A stretch of DNA of 64,000 nt from Arenicella chitinivorans (GTDB taxonomy: Bacteria > Pseudomonadota > Gammaproteobacteria > Arenicellales > Arenicellaceae), in contig NZ_BMXA01000002.1 of assembly GCF_014651515.1 (NCBI RefSeq), forward strand, positions 372,001-436,000, written 5' to 3'. This document shows, in pieces, positions 49,061 through 60,804 of this stretch. The notes beneath the pieces were generated by a model, which made no database searches, was not told where the DNA came from, and saw nothing but the letters and a program-made list of their open reading frames with translations. Every line of letters begins with the position of its first letter. Within the stretch, counting starts at the first letter, position 1. The position numbers and the translations under genes are program-made.

Positions 49061-49333
49061 ATGGCACGTTCAATTAAAAAAGGTCCATTTGTAGACCATC
49101 ACCTGTGGGCAAAGGTTGAAAAGGCAGTTGCGAGCAATGACCGCAAGCCGATCAAAACTTGGTCTCGTCGCAGCATGATTATGCCGGAATTCGTTGGTTT
49201 GACGATTGCGGTCCACAACGGTCGTCAGCACGTACCCGTGTTGATCTCGGAAAATATGGTTGGTCACAAGTTGGGTGAGTTTTCACCAACTCGTACCTTC
49301 AAAGGCCATATTGCTGATAAGAAAGGTCGATAG
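49061..49333 (+). CDS. rpsS: 30S ribosomal protein S19
   Basis: A 90-residue uS19 of the 30S head. [13 protein letters not shown] and the C-terminal [20 protein letters not shown] are diagnostic. Confidence 0.98.
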   Translation: MARSIKKGPFVDHHLWAKVEKAVASNDRKPIKTWSRRSMIMPEFVGLTIAVHNGRQHVPVLISENMVGHKLGEFSPTRTFKGHIADKKGR

Positions 49334-49344
49334 GAGCATTTAAA

Positions 49345-49692
49345 ATGCAAGTTAAAGCTACTGCAAAAAACGTACGTATCTCGCCACAAAAGGCGCGCTT
49401 AGCGGTGGATTTGATCCGCGGTAAGTCAGTTGCCCGTGCGCTTGAGGTCCTCTCTTTCAGTGAGACTAAAGCGTCTAACCTGGTAAAGAAAACCTTGGAG
49501 TCTGCCATTGCAAACGCTGAGCACAATGAAAGCGCCGATATCGACGAGCTTTTCGTGTCTAAGTGTTTTGTTGATGAAGGCCCGACTATGAAGCGTATGC
49601 GTCCGCGGGCAAAAGGCCGCGCGTTCGGAATTTTAAAGCGTTCTAGCCACATCACTGTGGCGGTGAGCGATGATCAAGCGGGAGGCCAGTAA
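49345..49692 (+). CDS. rplV: 50S ribosomal protein L22
   Basis: A 115-residue uL22 with its tunnel-lining hairpin in the [22 protein letters not shown] segment (about 72-93). Its TAA overlaps the ATG of rpsC by one base. Confidence 0.98.
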   Translation: MQVKATAKNVRISPQKARLAVDLIRGKSVARALEVLSFSETKASNLVKKTLESAIANAEHNESADIDELFVSKCFVDEGPTMKRMRPRAKGRAFGILKRSSHITVAVSDDQAGGQ

Positions 49693-50369
49693 TGGGTCAG
49701 AAAGTACATCCAAACGGAATGCGTCTGGGCATTGTTAAAGACTTCAATGCTAAGTGGTATGCCGATAAAACTGACTATTCAAAGTTTTTACTGCAAGACT
49801 TAAAAGTTCGTGAATTTCTGGAAAAGAAGCTGAAAAATGCTGCAGTTAGTGAAATCACGATCGAACGTCCAGCGCAAAACATTAATGTCATCATCCACAC
49901 TGCTCGTCCAGGTATCGTGATTGGCAAAAAAGGTGAGGATATCGACCGTATGCGCAAAGCGATTGCGGAAATGACTGGCTTGCCAACGCAAGTGTCGGTA
50001 GAAGAAGTACGTAAGCCTGAGATAGATTCTCAGTTGGTTGCGGACGGTATCTGTCAGCAGTTAGAAAAGCGTGTCATGTTCCGTCGTGCTATGAAACGAG
50101 CGGTACAATCTGCTATGCGTGCCGGCGCTCAAGGCGTAAAAGTGATGATCTCTGGTCGGTTGAACGGTGCTGAAATTGCGCGTTCAGAGTGGTACCGCGA
50201 AGGACGTGTTCCCCTGCACACATTGCGTGCAGATATCGACTACGCCACTTCAGAAGCGTTAACTACTTACGGCATCATCGGTGTCAAAGTATGGATCTTC
50301 AAGGGCGAAGTTTTTCAAGCCCTTAACAGCGCGCCTGCGGAAGAAGCCAAGCCAGCAGCCAAGTCTTAA
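49692..50369 (+). CDS. rpsC: 30S ribosomal protein S3
   Basis: A 225-residue uS3 at the mRNA entry channel. [22 protein letters not shown] begins the protein, the KH domain has [15 protein letters not shown], and [30 protein letters not shown] is the C-terminal core. Confidence 0.98.
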   Translation: MGQKVHPNGMRLGIVKDFNAKWYADKTDYSKFLLQDLKVREFLEKKLKNAAVSEITIERPAQNINVIIHTARPGIVIGKKGEDIDRMRKAIAEMTGLPTQVSVEEVRKPEIDSQLVADGICQQLEKRVMFRRAMKRAVQSAMRAGAQGVKVMISGRLNGAEIARSEWYREGRVPLHTLRADIDYATSEALTTYGIIGVKVWIFKGEVFQALNSAPAEEAKPAAKS

Positions 50370-50407
50370 GACTGGACTGGTTTAGAAAAGTATAGAGGTT
50401 AATAGAA

Positions 50408-50821
50408 ATGTTATTACCAAAACGTACCAAATTCCGCAAAGCGCACAAAGGGCGTAACCGCGGTCTAGCTCATACTGGTAACAAGGTGAGCTTCGGAGAA
50501 TTCGGTCTGCAATCTACTACGCGAGGTCGCATGACATCGCGTCAGATTGAGGCAGCTCGACGAACCATTACCCGTCACATCAAACGTGGCGGTCGTGTGT
50601 GGATTCGCGTGTTCCCAGACAAGCCAATTTCGAAAAAGCCCCTAGAAGTACGTATGGGTAAAGGTAAAGGTAACCCTGAGTTTTGGGTTATGGAAGTTAA
50701 GCCTGGTCAGATGTTGTACGAATTGCAAGGTGTTAGCGAAGAGCTAGCGCGCGAAGCATTCGAGCTGGCTGCTGCAAAGCTTCCTTTCAAGTGTAAATTT
50801 GTTAAGCGTCAAGTCGGTTAA
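50408..50821 (+). CDS. rplP: 50S ribosomal protein L16
   Basis: A 137-residue uL16 that contacts A-site t[22 protein letters not shown] and the loop [29 protein letters not shown] are characteristic; the arginine hydroxylated by YcfD in E. coli lies in this loop region. Confidence 0.98.
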   Translation: MLLPKRTKFRKAHKGRNRGLAHTGNKVSFGEFGLQSTTRGRMTSRQIEAARRTITRHIKRGGRVWIRVFPDKPISKKPLEVRMGKGKGNPEFWVMEVKPGQMLYELQGVSEELAREAFELAAAKLPFKCKFVKRQVG

Positions 50822-50837
50822 GGCTGGGATTAGAAAC

Positions 50838-51047
50838 ATGGCTACTGAATCAAGAGCAGCTGAATTGCGAGCTAAGTCGGCTGAAGAACTGAAAAATGAA
50901 TTGGTTGAATTACGCAAAGAAGAATTCGGCCTGCGTATGAAAAGAGGAACTGGTCAACTGGCGGACACCGCGCGTTTCAAAAAGATTCGCCGTGATGTTG
51001 CTCGCATCAAGACCATCCTGAACGAGCAAGCTAAAGCTGCTTCATAG
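50838..51047 (+). CDS. rpmC: 50S ribosomal protein L29
   Basis: A 69-residue uL29, made of two long helices near the tunnel exit. The ATG at 50838 is chosen over an in-frame non-ATG start at 50799, which would overlap rplP and add 13 residues foreign to the family. KEEFGLRMKRGTGQLADTARFKKIRRDVARIKT is the family core. Confidence 0.95.
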   Translation: MATESRAAELRAKSAEELKNELVELRKEEFGLRMKRGTGQLADTARFKKIRRDVARIKTILNEQAKAAS

Positions 51048-51063
51048 TTAAGAGAGAATCAAG

Positions 51064-51327
51064 ATGACTGAGAATACTGGTGCACGTACCGTTGAAGGTA
51101 AAGTCGTGAGTAACAAAGCTGAAAAAACAATTTCAGTGCTGGTTGAGCGACGTGAAAAACATCCTTTGTATGGCAAGTACATTCGCAAATCCAGCAAGTT
51201 TCTTGCGCACGATGAAGCTAATGAGTGTGGCGAAGGTGACACAGTTTTAATCGAAGAGTGCCGTCCGCTGTCTAAGCACAAGACTTGGCGCCTGGTTAAA
51301 ATTGTAGAAAAAGCGGTTATTGTTTAA
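51064..51327 (+). CDS. rpsQ: 30S ribosomal protein S17
   Basis: An 87-residue uS17, an OB-fold primary 16S-binding protein. [35 protein letters not shown] is typical. It closes the S10 set; rplN follows after 73 bases. Confidence 0.98.
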   Translation: MTENTGARTVEGKVVSNKAEKTISVLVERREKHPLYGKYIRKSSKFLAHDEANECGEGDTVLIEECRPLSKHKTWRLVKIVEKAVIV

Positions 51328-51400
51328 GCCGTTTTTGCACCTCGTACAAAGCAAAAGCAGAACCGAATTTAAACGCACTGAATAGAATTGGAGTAAACCC

Positions 51401-51769
51401 ATGATTCAAATGCAAAGTATTTTAGAAGTAGCTGACAACAGCGGTGCACGTAAAGTTATGTGTATCAAAGTGTTAGGTGGCTCTAAACGTCGTTATGCCG
51501 GTATCGGTGACGTTATCAAAGTCAGCGTCAAAGAAGCGCTCCCCAATTCTCGTGTAAAGAAAGGTGGCGTTTATGACGCAGTGATCGTTCGTACACGTAA
51601 AGGCGTGCGTCGTCCTGACGGTTCAGTAATCCGTTTTGATAAAAACGCAGCCGTGATTCTGAACGCATCTCGCCAGCCAATGGGCACGCGTATCTTTGGC
51701 CCGGTAACACGCGAACTGCGTGGCGATAACTTCATGAAGATCGTTTCACTGGCACCCGAAGTGTTGTAA
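51401..51769 (+). CDS. rplN: 50S ribosomal protein L14
   Basis: A 122-residue uL14, starting [22 protein letters not shown] and ending IVSLAPEVL. It lies at the subunit interface and binds the silencing factor RsfS. First gene of the spc set. Confidence 0.98.
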   Translation: MIQMQSILEVADNSGARKVMCIKVLGGSKRRYAGIGDVIKVSVKEALPNSRVKKGGVYDAVIVRTRKGVRRPDGSVIRFDKNAAVILNASRQPMGTRIFGPVTRELRGDNFMKIVSLAPEVL

Positions 51770-51797
51770 ACGACGATTCAAGACAGGTTAGAAGAAG

Positions 51798-52112
51798 ATG
51801 AACAAGATTAAAAAAGACGATACCGTGATCGTAATCAGTGGTCGCGATAAAGGCAAAATTGGCAAGGTTCTCCAAATCTTGGATGACGGCCGTGCACTGG
51901 TTAACGATGTTAACTTGGTGAAAAAGCACACCAAGCCAAATCCAATGGCCGGTGTGACAGGCGGTATCTTATCTAAAGAAGCGCCGATTCAATTGTCTAA
52001 CGTTGCATTGTTGAACCCAAAAACCAACAAAGCGGATAAGGTTCGCATTGAAGGCGAGGGCAAAGACAAGCATCGTGTATTTAAATCAGACGGCAGCAAA
52101 GTTGACGCGTAA
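51798..52112 (+). CDS. rplX: 50S ribosomal protein L24
   Basis: A 104-residue uL24, an early assembly initiator with a KOW motif ([24 protein letters not shown] at the N-terminus). Confidence 0.98.
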   Translation: MNKIKKDDTVIVISGRDKGKIGKVLQILDDGRALVNDVNLVKKHTKPNPMAGVTGGILSKEAPIQLSNVALLNPKTNKADKVRIEGEGKDKHRVFKSDGSKVDA

Positions 52113-52142
52113 CGCGCGCTGCGTCCAGACAGGTAAAGAACA

Positions 52143-52685
52143 ATGACAAGATTGCAAGAACATTACGTAAAGAATGTAGTTCCTCAATTGCAAGAGAAAT
52201 TCCAGTTTTCAAGCTCAATGCAGATTCCACGTATTACGATGGTATCGATCAACATGGGTTTGGGCGAAGCGGTCGGTAATAAAAAGATTATCGAAAGCGC
52301 AGTAGCTGACTTAGAGGCGATTACTGGTCAAAAACCAGTTGTTACTCTGGCGCGCAAATCAGTTGCGGGTTTTAAAATTCGAGACGGTTGGCCGATTGGT
52401 GCCAAAGTAAACTTGCGTCGCGAGCGTATGTACGAGTTTCTTGATCGATTGATCACAATTGCGATTCCTCGTATTCGTGACTTCCGTGGTTTGAACCTAA
52501 AATCGTTCGATGGACGCGGAAACTATACTTTCGGTTTGAAGGAACAAATTGTGTTCCCAGAAATTGATTACGACCGAGTCGATGCATTGCGCGGAATGGA
52601 CGTGACCATTACTACTAGCGCGGCGAACAATGAAGAAGCCGAAGCCTTGTTACGTGGTTTCAACTTCCCACTTAAGACCAAATAA
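52143..52685 (+). CDS. rplE: 50S ribosomal protein L5
   Basis: A 180-residue uL5, part of the 5S rRNA complex. [21 protein letters not shown] and [35 protein letters not shown] are diagnostic. In E. coli the S8 operator overlaps its start; I did not resolve one here. Confidence 0.98.
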   Translation: MTRLQEHYVKNVVPQLQEKFQFSSSMQIPRITMVSINMGLGEAVGNKKIIESAVADLEAITGQKPVVTLARKSVAGFKIRDGWPIGAKVNLRRERMYEFLDRLITIAIPRIRDFRGLNLKSFDGRGNYTFGLKEQIVFPEIDYDRVDALRGMDVTITTSAANNEEAEALLRGFNFPLKTK

Positions 52686-52732
52686 TCAAACACCTTTGAA
52701 ATTAAAAGGTTTATAGAGTTAGAGAAACAGCT

Positions 52733-53038
52733 ATGGCTAAAAAATCAATGATCGCTCGCGAAGCGAAACGCACCAAGCTCAATAATCGACTGCAAGAGCG
52801 TCGTGAAGAGTTGAAGGCAATCGTTGCTAATCAAGACGCAGACTATGATGAAAAATGGGGAGCGATGATGGCGCTGCAAAAATTGCCGCGAGATTCAAGC
52901 AAAGCTCGCCAGCGTAATCGTTGCGGTTTGACTGGTCGTCCACACGGCTACTATCGCAAGTTTGGACTGAGCCGTAACAAGCTTCGTGAAATCATTTTAA
53001 AAGGCCAAGCGCCGGGTGTTGTTAAGTCCAGCTGGTAA
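52733..53038 (+). CDS. rpsN: 30S ribosomal protein S14 (zinc-free type)
   Basis: A 101-residue uS14 of the long form, without the CxxC pairs of the zinc form. [26 protein letters not shown] is the conserved C-terminal core. By contrast L36 in this window keeps its zinc ligands. Confidence 0.98.
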   Translation: MAKKSMIAREAKRTKLNNRLQERREELKAIVANQDADYDEKWGAMMALQKLPRDSSKARQRNRCGLTGRPHGYYRKFGLSRNKLREIILKGQAPGVVKSSW

Positions 53039-53093
53039 CACAGTGGATACTGACAGCAATCCTTTATAACAGTTACAGAAACGGTACAGCACC

Positions 53094-53486
53094 ATGATGA
53101 CAGACCCAATCGCGGATCTATTAACACGAATCCGCAACGCGCACCATGCTGAGAAAATTGCGTTGACCATGCCTGGTTCAAAAATTAAATCAGCCATTGC
53201 GAAGGTGTTAAAAGACGAAGGTTACATCGAGAGTTTTGATACGACTACCGAAGACGGTAAGCCGATGCTAACGATCAAATTAAAATACTACGAAGGCGCG
53301 CCAGTTATTGAAACAATTCACCGCATCAGTAAGCCTGGTCTGCGTGTGTACAAGAGCGCCGAAGAGCTACCGAAAGTAAACGGCGGCTTGGGTATTGCGA
53401 TTGTTTCTACCAGTAAAGGTATTATGACCGACCGCGCTGCTCGCTCAGCGGGCGTTGGTGGTGAAGTCCTTTGCTCCGTTAGCTAA
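53094..53486 (+). CDS. rpsH: 30S ribosomal protein S8
   Basis: A 130-residue uS8, a primary 16S-binding protein and spc operon repressor in E. coli. [16 protein letters not shown] begins the protein and [24 protein letters not shown] ends it. Two consecutive ATG codons (53094 and 53097) are possible starts. Confidence 0.98.
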   Translation: MMTDPIADLLTRIRNAHHAEKIALTMPGSKIKSAIAKVLKDEGYIESFDTTTEDGKPMLTIKLKYYEGAPVIETIHRISKPGLRVYKSAEELPKVNGGLGIAIVSTSKGIMTDRAARSAGVGGEVLCSVS

Positions 53487-53557
53487 TTTATTAGCTTTTA
53501 ATATTAAGTAAGCTGCGACGAAAAGGTCTAAACGCTGCATTAATTGAGATTGAAATT

Positions 53558-54091
53558 ATGTCTAGAATTGCAAATGCACCTGTGACATTGCCAAGCGGCG
53601 TCGAAGTGACGCTGGATGGACAACGGGTCAAGGTCAAAGGTTCAAAGGGTGAGTTAGAGTGGAATGTCCACGAACTCGTAACAGTAGAACAAGAAGATGC
53701 GCAAGTGAAAGTATCGGCTAACGACAGCAGTAAACAAGCTGTCGCGTTGGCAGGAACCACCCGTGCATTGGTTAACAACATGGTCACTGGCGTGACTGCC
53801 GGTTTTGAAAAGAAACTGACCATCGTTGGTGTTGGTTATCGTGCTCAAGCTCAGGGACAAAAACTGAACCTGACGTTGGGTTTCTCACACCCTGTTGTAT
53901 ACGAAGTGCCGGAAGGCATTAAAGTTGAAACCCCAAGCAACACTGAGATCGTTGTGACAGGTATCGACAAACAGGTTGTTGGTCAAGTTGCTGCTGAGAT
54001 TCGTGCTTACCGTAAACCAGAGCCCTATAAAGGCAAGGGTGTACGTTATGCCGACGAATATGTAATGCGCAAGCAAGCTAAGAAGAAGTAA
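53558..54091 (+). CDS. rplF: 50S ribosomal protein L6
   Basis: A 177-residue uL6 with two homologous domains. The C-terminal [35 protein letters not shown] is diagnostic. Confidence 0.98.
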   Translation: MSRIANAPVTLPSGVEVTLDGQRVKVKGSKGELEWNVHELVTVEQEDAQVKVSANDSSKQAVALAGTTRALVNNMVTGVTAGFEKKLTIVGVGYRAQAQGQKLNLTLGFSHPVVYEVPEGIKVETPSNTEIVVTGIDKQVVGQVAAEIRAYRKPEPYKGKGVRYADEYVMRKQAKKK

Positions 54092-54105
54092 TCGGGGAGT
54101 TTGAG

Positions 54106-54462
54106 ATGAAAGATAAAAAACAAGCACGTTTGCGTCGAGCTCGTAAGCTACGCGCGAAAATCGCCCGTCAAGGTGTAACTCGACTGAGCATTCACCGTAC
54201 TTCACAGCACATTTACGCGCAGGTGATTGACGCCACGGGCGGTACTGTATTGGCGGCAGCATCGACCTTGAGCCCAGGCATCAAGAAAGATGTGAAGAAC
54301 ACCGGTAACTGTGAAGCAGCTGCTTTGGTCGGTAAAGAAATAGCTGAGCTGGCCAAGAAAGCAGGTGTTGAGTCTGTTGCATTCGATCGATCTGGTTTCC
54401 GTTACCACGGTCGTGTTAAAGCACTCGCTGAAGCCGCTCGCGAAGCTGGCTTGCAGCTGTAA
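54106..54462 (+). CDS. rplR: 50S ribosomal protein L18
   Basis: A 118-residue uL18 that binds 5S rRNA. The N-terminal basic arm and [17 protein letters not shown], followed by [24 protein letters not shown], identify it. Confidence 0.98.
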   Translation: MKDKKQARLRRARKLRAKIARQGVTRLSIHRTSQHIYAQVIDATGGTVLAAASTLSPGIKKDVKNTGNCEAAALVGKEIAELAKKAGVESVAFDRSGFRYHGRVKALAEAAREAGLQL

Positions 54463-54483
54463 CCGTACTACCAGGAGATAATC

Positions 54484-55002
54484 ATGGCTGGTCCAAAAAG
54501 AAATTCTCGAAATGATCGTGAACCTGTAGATGAAAGCCTTGAGCAGCTAATCAACGTACGACGCGTTGCTAAAGTTGTTAAGGGTGGTCGTATCTTCGGT
54601 TTCTCCGCACTGACCGTGGTCGGTGATGGCAAAGGTAGCGTCGGTATCGGTCGCGGTAAGTCTAAAGAAGTACCTTTGGCTGTTTCCAAAGCAATGGAGT
54701 CAGGTCGACGTGGTATGAAAAAGATTCACTTAGTTGATGGCACATTGCAGTATCCGGTTGTTGCCACTCATGCTGGTTCTACCGTTATTATGCGTCCTGC
54801 TTCTGCAGGTACTGGAATTATTGCTGGTGGCACCATGCGAGCAGTATTTGAAGCCGCTGGTGTGAAAGACGTGTTGGCTAAATGTATCGGTTCAACCAAT
54901 CCGGTTAATGTGGTACGTGCAACGATCAAAGGCCTGCGTTCGATCAACAGCCCAGAAGCGGTTGCAGCGAAACGCGGTAAGTCGGTTAAAGAGATTTTGT
55001 AA
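54484..55002 (+). CDS. rpsE: 30S ribosomal protein S5
   Basis: A 172-residue uS5, important for decoding accuracy. [42 protein letters not shown] is the dsRNA-binding-like domain with the spectinomycin loop. It is followed after 68 bases by rpmD. Confidence 0.98.
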   Translation: MAGPKRNSRNDREPVDESLEQLINVRRVAKVVKGGRIFGFSALTVVGDGKGSVGIGRGKSKEVPLAVSKAMESGRRGMKKIHLVDGTLQYPVVATHAGSTVIMRPASAGTGIIAGGTMRAVFEAAGVKDVLAKCIGSTNPVNVVRATIKGLRSINSPEAVAAKRGKSVKEIL

Positions 55003-55070
55003 TCCTTGCGGAGCGCACTGCGTTCCGCAGGTCTTTTACAAAACAAGCATAAAACTTTCGGTATAGACAA

Positions 55071-55259
55071 ATGGCTAACGAAAAGAAAATTAAAGTAACT
55101 CTGGTAAAGAGTATGTTTGGTCGTGGTTCAAAGCACATGGCATGTGTGAAAGGCTTAGGTCTGCGTCGCATGCACCAAACTGTTGAGGTGATCGATACAC
55201 CTGAGAATCGGGGCATGATCAATAAAGTTTCTTACCTTCTAAAAACAGAAGAGGTTTAA
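55071..55259 (+). CDS. rpmD: 50S ribosomal protein L30
   Basis: A 62-residue uL30 of the short bacterial form, with [35 protein letters not shown]. rplO starts 4 bases after its stop. Confidence 0.97.
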   Translation: MANEKKIKVTLVKSMFGRGSKHMACVKGLGLRRMHQTVEVIDTPENRGMINKVSYLLKTEEV

Positions 55260-55263
55260 GACA

Positions 55264-55698
55264 ATGCGTTTAAATACGATTAAGCCAGCTGAAGGCGCTA
55301 AACACGCTAAAAAACGTGTCGGTCGTGGTATCGGTTCTGGCACCGGCAAAACTGCGGGTCGCGGCCATAAAGGTCAAAAGTCTCGTTCTGGTGGTAAAGT
55401 TCAAATCGGTTTTGAAGGCGGTCAAATGCCTATTCAACGTCGTTTACCAAAGCGCGGATTCCGTTCTGCGATGTCTCGCAACATTGCTGAGATTCGTTTA
55501 CACGAGCTCAATCTGGTTGAAGGCGACGTAGCTGATTTGGCTGCACTGCGTAAAGCTGGTCTGCTTAATGCTGGCCATCTGCGTGCTAAGGTAGTTTTAT
55601 CAGGTGAATTAAATAAAGCAGTGTCTTTACGAGGCGTTGGTGCGACAGCGGGCGCAAAAGCAGCGATTGAAGCCGCTGGCGGAAAAGTCGAAGACTAA
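55264..55698 (+). CDS. rplO: 50S ribosomal protein L15
   Basis: A 144-residue uL15. The glycine- and basic-rich N-terminal half ([28 protein letters not shown]) threads through 23S rRNA. It leads into secY after 84 bases. Confidence 0.98.
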   Translation: MRLNTIKPAEGAKHAKKRVGRGIGSGTGKTAGRGHKGQKSRSGGKVQIGFEGGQMPIQRRLPKRGFRSAMSRNIAEIRLHELNLVEGDVADLAALRKAGLLNAGHLRAKVVLSGELNKAVSLRGVGATAGAKAAIEAAGGKVED

Positions 55699-55782
55699 TT
55701 AGACTTTGGTCTTTTAACCTTCGAATACGTCCCGATAAAGCTATAACGACAAATAAAAGGCATAAAACGCTTAGGTTTAAGT

Positions 55783-57144
55783 ATGGCACGTGAACAAGCA
55801 GCAGCCCTGGCTGGATCAGGCAAACTACAAGAACTCTGGTCACGAATTTTATTCGTGCTGGGTGCGTTTATTGTGTACCGCATTGGTACGCATATCCCGG
55901 TTCCAGGTGTGGATCCAATCGCGATCGCAGCTTTGTTTGAGCAGAACCGAGGTTCAATCTTAGATGTCCTGAACATGTTTTCAGGGGGCGCATTAAGTCG
56001 TCTGTCTATTTTGGCACTCGGTGTGATGCCATACATCTCTGCGTCCATCATCATGCAGATGTTGACGGCGGTCGAACCACGTTTGAAGCAAGTCAAGCAG
56101 GAAGGCGAAGCAGGACGGCGTAAGATCCAGAAATGGACTCGTTACGCTGCGGTAGTTTTGGCCACGTTCCAGGCGCTCGGTGTTGCAAGTACAGTACAAG
56201 GCCAAGAGGTTGGCGGCGCATCAGTCACGCTGATTACTGGCTTTCAGTTTACTATTGTCTGCGTATTGGCGCTGGTCGCTGGCACCATGTTCTTGGTTTG
56301 GCTTGGCGAGCAAATTACTGATCGCGGTATTGGCAATGGCATGTCACTGATCATCTTCGCGGGTATCGTGGCTGGGCTGCCAAGTGCAATCGCTGGGACT
56401 TTTGAACTGGCAAGCAGTGGTGAGTTTTCACCTTTGTTTGTGGTGTTCTTGATGGTCGCGGTCGTACTGGTTACTGCGTTTGTGGTGTTTGTGGAACGCG
56501 GTCAGCGGCGGTTGACTGTCAACTACGCGCGTCAACAACGTGGTAATAAAGTCATGCAGGCGCCGAGTAGTTACTTTCCGCTGAAAATGAATATGGCTGG
56601 TGTCATTCCGCCAATCTTCGCATCGAGCATCATTTTGTTCCCAGCGAGTTTAGTCGGATTTTTTGGCAGTGAGTCTGCCGGCGGCGTGGCGGGTATCCTG
56701 CGGGATATTTCGACCAAAATGCAGCCAGGTGAACTAATTTATACCGTGTTTTACATCGGTATGATTTTGTTTTTCGCATTTTTCTATACGGCGTTGACGT
56801 TTGACCCGAAAGAAATAGCCGAAAATTTGAAGAAGCAAGGCGCGTTCGTTCCAGGTATTCGACCAGGGCAACAGACCGCGCGTTACATTGATGGCGTTGT
56901 TTCAAAACTAACTCTGGTTGGTGCGATTTATCTGGCGATTGTGTGTTTACTGCCAGAACTGCTGATCGTTAACTACAACGTACCATTTTATTTTGGTGGC
57001 ACATCACTGCTGATTATTGTGGTGGTTATCATGGATCTCATGGGGCAAGTTCAGTCACACCTGATGTCCCAACAATATGAGAGCCTGATGAAAAAGACTA
57101 ATTTGACTGGTAAATCCGGCGGTGGCCGTAAACGTCGTCGATAG
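55783..57144 (+). CDS. secY: Preprotein translocase subunit SecY
   Basis: A 453-residue channel protein with ten predicted helices. Marks are the plug region [28 protein letters not shown], the GLPSAIAGT loop, and the cytoplasmic loop with [14 protein letters not shown]. Together with SecE at 18770 it forms the Sec translocon. rpmJ follows after 91 bases. Confidence 0.98.
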   Translation: MAREQAAALAGSGKLQELWSRILFVLGAFIVYRIGTHIPVPGVDPIAIAALFEQNRGSILDVLNMFSGGALSRLSILALGVMPYISASIIMQMLTAVEPRLKQVKQEGEAGRRKIQKWTRYAAVVLATFQALGVASTVQGQEVGGASVTLITGFQFTIVCVLALVAGTMFLVWLGEQITDRGIGNGMSLIIFAGIVAGLPSAIAGTFELASSGEFSPLFVVFLMVAVVLVTAFVVFVERGQRRLTVNYARQQRGNKVMQAPSSYFPLKMNMAGVIPPIFASSIILFPASLVGFFGSESAGGVAGILRDISTKMQPGELIYTVFYIGMILFFAFFYTALTFDPKEIAENLKKQGAFVPGIRPGQQTARYIDGVVSKLTLVGAIYLAIVCLLPELLIVNYNVPFYFGGTSLLIIVVVIMDLMGQVQSHLMSQQYESLMKKTNLTGKSGGGRKRRR

Positions 57145-57235
57145 TCGAGATTAAAGATCGAGCACAGTTCGCTGTGTTCTTGGTTGAGACAGAGTTACGC
57201 GTCGAAGACGCATTGAGTAAGTACCGAGGAATATT

Positions 57236-57349
57236 ATGAAAGTTCGCGCATCAGTAAAGAAAATTTGCCGTAACTGTAAAATTGTTCGCCGTAATCGTGT
57301 GGTTCGTGTGATTTGTACCGATCCACGCCACAAGCAGCGACAAGGTTAA
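57236..57349 (+). CDS. rpmJ: 50S ribosomal protein L36 (zinc-binding type)
   Basis: A 37-residue bL36 starting with [19 protein letters not shown], with zinc ligands Cys 11, Cys 14, Cys 27 and His 32. GAGGA is placed 6 bases before the ATG. It is the last gene before the alpha-operon leader. Confidence 0.97.
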   Translation: MKVRASVKKICRNCKIVRRNRVVRVICTDPRHKQRQG

Positions 57350-57592
57350 TTACACTACAGCCTTGAACGGCTGCCAGGTTCTAGCAAGGCAGACCGAACT
57401 AAGGGGTAAATTGAATAAAATAACGCTTGAAAAATTTTCCAGTTTCGAATTCGAATCGGTTGATTTCAAAGGCACTAAACAGTATCCTAGCGCGCCTTCC
57501 GAAGGTCGGTTAGGACCAAAAGAATCTAGTTGGTAATTCGGTTTTTTTAAACCCAGTTACCGATTTTTACAAGAAGCATCCGGAGACACACA
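57350..57592 (+). promoter_or_regulatory. Alpha-operon leader with candidate promoter
   Basis: This 243-base spacer holds a CAGCC/GGCTG hairpin just after rpmJ and a promoter-like TTGATT (57460-57465) and TATCCT (57484-57489) with an 18-base spacer and GC-rich discriminator AGCGCGCC. Further down, several overlapping pairings (ACCAA/TTGGT, GGTTT/AAACC, GGTAA/TTACC) and a T run near 57543-57549 suggest alternative structures, as expected for the S4-repressed leader of this operon in E. coli. The precise fold cannot be fixed by eye. Confidence 0.5.
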
Positions 57593-57949
57593 GTGGCACG
57601 TATTGCAGGTATTAACTTACCATCCCATAAGCATGTCGAGATCGCACTTACATCGATCTACGGTATCGGTAAAACTCGTTCGCAACAAATTTGCGATGCG
57701 GCAGGTATTGATCGTTCTACTAAAGTAAGTACTTTGAGCGAGCCAGAAGCTGAAAAACTGCGTGCCGAAGTGGCCAAGTTTGAAGTGGAAGGTGACTTGC
57801 GCCGTGACGTATCCATGAACATCAAACGTTTGATGGACTTGGGTTGCTATCGCGGTCTGCGTCATCGTCGTGGTTTACCGCTGCGCGGTCAACGGACTAA
57901 AACAAACGCACGTACCCGTAAAGGGCCACGTAAACCTATCAAGCGCTAA
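57593..57949 (+). CDS. rpsM: 30S ribosomal protein S13
   Basis: A 118-residue uS13 of the 30S head that touches the P-site tRNA and forms inter-subunit bridges. It starts with GTG (GTGGCACGTATTGC), preceded by [35 protein letters not shown] and [20 protein letters not shown] are diagnostic. Confidence 0.98.
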   Translation: MARIAGINLPSHKHVEIALTSIYGIGKTRSQQICDAAGIDRSTKVSTLSEPEAEKLRAEVAKFEVEGDLRRDVSMNIKRLMDLGCYRGLRHRRGLPLRGQRTKTNARTRKGPRKPIKR

Positions 57950-57995
57950 GCGCCAGCTTTTAATTCGTTAAAAGATCTGTTTTTGAGAGTTTAAA

Positions 57996-58385
57996 ATGGC
58001 TAAGAACACTAGCAAAACAAAAAAGAAAGTTAAAAAGCACATCGTGGATGGAATCGCCCATATCCAGGCGTCTTTTAACAATACCATCGTCACTATTAGC
58101 GATCGTCACGGAAATGCCCTGTGTTGGGCAACTGCTGGTGGTTCTGGGTTTCGTGGTTCACGAAAAAGTACCCCATTTGCGGCTCAGGTTGCTGCTGACC
58201 GTTGCGGCAAAATGGCACAAGAATTCGGCATGAAGAACCTTGAGGTTCGCGTCAAAGGACCTGGTCCTGGTCGTGAGTCTGCGGTTCGTGCTTTGAATAA
58301 CTGCGGATTCGAAGTAACTCAAATTACGGATGTTACTCCAATCCCTCACAATGGTTGTCGCCCTTCTAAGAAGCGTCGCGTATAA
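57996..58385 (+). CDS. rpsK: 30S ribosomal protein S11
   Basis: A 129-residue uS11 near the mRNA exit. [22 protein letters not shown] and the C-terminal [18 protein letters not shown] are characteristic; the Asn-Gly in HNGC is where isoaspartate is found in E. coli S11. Confidence 0.98.
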   Translation: MAKNTSKTKKKVKKHIVDGIAHIQASFNNTIVTISDRHGNALCWATAGGSGFRGSRKSTPFAAQVAADRCGKMAQEFGMKNLEVRVKGPGPGRESAVRALNNCGFEVTQITDVTPIPHNGCRPSKKRRV

Positions 58386-58487
58386 CCCGTTCGATTCGAT
58401 GACTTGTAAGTTGATCGTTAATGCAAGCAACGATCATCAACAGTGCGTCACATCGGTCGAGAGCAACATTAAAGACAGAGAATAGAC

Positions 58488-59111
58488 ATGGCAAGATATA
58501 TCGGCCCAACCTGTAAGTTGGCACGTCGTGAAGGCACAGACCTGTTTCTGAAAAGCCCAGCACGTTCGTTAGAATCAAAATGCAAGATTGACAAGATCCC
58601 AGGGCAAAGCGCTCAAGCGCGTCGCCCGCGCACCACTGTGTACGGTACGCAATTGCGTGAAAAGCAAAAAATGCGTCGTATTTATGGGGTTTTAGAAAAG
58701 AAATTCCGAGCGTACTACGCTGAAGCTGCACGCGTTAAAGGCTCGACCGGTGAAAACCTGTTGACATTGTTGGAGTCGCGTCTCGATAACGTAGTTTATC
58801 GCATGGGCTTCGCCGTCACTCGTGCAGAAGCACGTCAGTTGGTCAGTCACAAATCAATCAAAGTGAACGGAAAGATTGTCAATATTCCTTCCTTTCACGT
58901 GTCGCCTGGCGATGAAATTGAGATTCGCGAAAAAGCTAAAAAGCAATTACGCATCAGTGCGGCACTCGAAATCGCCGAACAAGTTGGCTTGGCTGATTGG
59001 GTCAGTGTTGATGCCGCTGCCAAAAAAGGCGTATTCAAAACTGCACCAGAGCGTAATGAGTTGTCTGCAGACATCGACGAATCGTTAGTCGTCGCACTCT
59101 ACTCTAAGTAA
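58488..59111 (+). CDS. rpsD: 30S ribosomal protein S4
   Basis: A 207-residue uS4, an assembly initiator and, in E. coli, the repressor of this operon. It contains the S4 RNA-binding domain [35 protein letters not shown]. Only one N-terminal Cys (Cys 9) is left of a zinc motif, so it is the zinc-free type. Confidence 0.98.
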   Translation: MARYIGPTCKLARREGTDLFLKSPARSLESKCKIDKIPGQSAQARRPRTTVYGTQLREKQKMRRIYGVLEKKFRAYYAEAARVKGSTGENLLTLLESRLDNVVYRMGFAVTRAEARQLVSHKSIKVNGKIVNIPSFHVSPGDEIEIREKAKKQLRISAALEIAEQVGLADWVSVDAAAKKGVFKTAPERNELSADIDESLVVALYSK

Positions 59112-59229
59112 TTGTGTGCTGAAGTGCCGCTGATTACGGTGGTTCTTCGCCAACAAATCGACTGAATTCATCTAAACATTCACCTACATTCCGCCAGAGG
59201 AATTGGGTAGATACTGGAGACACAAAGAC

Positions 59230-60222
59230 ATGTCAGACACTATTGAACAGCTGCTAACCCCGCGATTCGTGGACGTAAATACCGAAGATGGTGTTCGCTC
59301 CAAGGTGGTTATTGAGCCGTTAGAACGCGGTTTTGGTTACACCTTAGGTAATGCGTTGCGACGCATTCTGTTGTCGTGCATTCCTGGCGCGGCCATTACC
59401 GAAGTTAAGATTGATGGCGTTTTGCACGAGTATTCTTCGATAGAAGGCGTGCAAGAAGACGTAATCGATATTTTGTTAAATTTGAAAGGCGTTTCGATTA
59501 AGAAAGACTTTGATGAACCTGTGACCTTGACTCTAAGTGCGTCTGGCGAAGGTGTTGTTAAAGCGGGCGATATTCAAACTGTCTCTGACGTCGAGGTTGC
59601 TAACCCTGAACATGTTATTGCGCATCTTTCAAAAGACGCAAAGTTTCATGCCGAATTGACTGTTCGCAGCGGTCGAGGGTATCAAGTCTCCGAGGCTCGT
59701 AAGTCTGAGCACGATGATAAAGAAATTGGTCTAATGCAACTTGATGCAACTTACAGCCCAGTTTTGAAAGTGTCATATTCCGTTGACGACGCACGTGTAG
59801 AACAACGCACGGACCTTGATAAACTGACACTGAACATCGAAACGAATGGCACTATCGATCCCGAAGATGCAATTCGTAAAGCAGCAACTGCACTGAGTCA
59901 ACAAATCCAAGTGTTCGTTAACTTGGAAGAAATCGCTGCAGTAGCGCATGAAGAGAAAGAGCCTGAAGTTGATCCGGTATTGTTACGACCTGTTGACGAG
60001 CTTGAGCTGACTGTTCGATCTGCGAACTGCTTGAAAGCCGAGAGTATTTACTACATCGGTGACTTGGTTCTTCGCTCTGAAGTCGAGCTGATGAAGACGC
60101 CAAACTTGGGTAAAAAATCACTCACAGAAATTAAAGACGTTCTGGCACAGCGTGGTTTGTCTTTGGGCATGCAATTGCAAAATTGGCCACCTGCTGCACT
60201 TCGTGTAGACAGCGACCGCTAA
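59230..60222 (+). CDS. rpoA: RNA polymerase alpha subunit
   Basis: A 330-residue alpha subunit. The ATG at 59230 matches the family N-terminus ([10 protein letters not shown]) and has GGAG upstream; an in-frame TTG at 59203 would add nine foreign residues. The assembly domain has [23 protein letters not shown], and the C-terminal domain has the [20 protein letters not shown] segment that contacts UP elements and activators. Confidence 0.98.
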   Translation: MSDTIEQLLTPRFVDVNTEDGVRSKVVIEPLERGFGYTLGNALRRILLSCIPGAAITEVKIDGVLHEYSSIEGVQEDVIDILLNLKGVSIKKDFDEPVTLTLSASGEGVVKAGDIQTVSDVEVANPEHVIAHLSKDAKFHAELTVRSGRGYQVSEARKSEHDDKEIGLMQLDATYSPVLKVSYSVDDARVEQRTDLDKLTLNIETNGTIDPEDAIRKAATALSQQIQVFVNLEEIAAVAHEEKEPEVDPVLLRPVDELELTVRSANCLKAESIYYIGDLVLRSEVELMKTPNLGKKSLTEIKDVLAQRGLSLGMQLQNWPPAALRVDSDR

Positions 60223-60262
60223 GAACACAACGAACTATAGAGAAAGAACAGAGGTTTCTATC

Positions 60263-60682
60263 ATGAGACATAGAAAATCAGGCCGTCAGTTCAACCGTAA
60301 TTCAAGCCACCGCCAAGCGATGTTTCGCAATATGATGGTGTCTTTGTTGAAACACGAGCAAATTAAAACCACCGTTGCAAAGGCCAAAGAACTACGTATG
60401 TTCGTTGAGCCGGTTATTACCCTAGGTAAAGACGGAACCCTGGCTAATAAACGAGCCGCTTTCGCAAAACTGCGCGATCGTGACATTGTTGCTAAGTTGT
60501 TCGATGAAATCGGCGAGCGCATGAAAGATCGTCCAGGTGGTTACACGCGTATTTTGAAATGCGGTAACCGTCCAGGTGACAACGCACCGATGGCTTACAT
60601 CCAATTAGTTGACTTCGACCTGGAAGCACACGCTGCTTTGTTTGAAGACGACGATGAAGAGTTTGAAGAGGACGCGGCGTAA
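60263..60682 (+). CDS. rplQ: 50S ribosomal protein L17
   Basis: A 139-residue bL17. [23 protein letters not shown] at the start is diagnostic; the acidic tail ([12 protein letters not shown]) is an unusually long extension. Last gene of the alpha operon, followed by a strong terminator. Confidence 0.98.
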   Translation: MRHRKSGRQFNRNSSHRQAMFRNMMVSLLKHEQIKTTVAKAKELRMFVEPVITLGKDGTLANKRAAFAKLRDRDIVAKLFDEIGERMKDRPGGYTRILKCGNRPGDNAPMAYIQLVDFDLEAHAALFEDDDEEFEEDAA

Positions 60683-60705
60683 GCCCGCCACTTAAAGTCA
60701 TTTTA

Positions 60706-60733
60706 AAAAGCCTGCTTTCATGCAGGCTTTTTT
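60706..60733 (+). terminator. Intrinsic terminator of the alpha operon
   Basis: A stem AAAAGCCTGC / GCAGGCTTTT with a TTTCAT loop, ending in a T run. Confidence 0.93.
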
Positions 60734-60804
60734 ATTTCCTATGACACGCGTACTTCACCTTTTACGTTGCCGCGCAACTGATTTAATATGGCTATGTTTC
60801 CTGA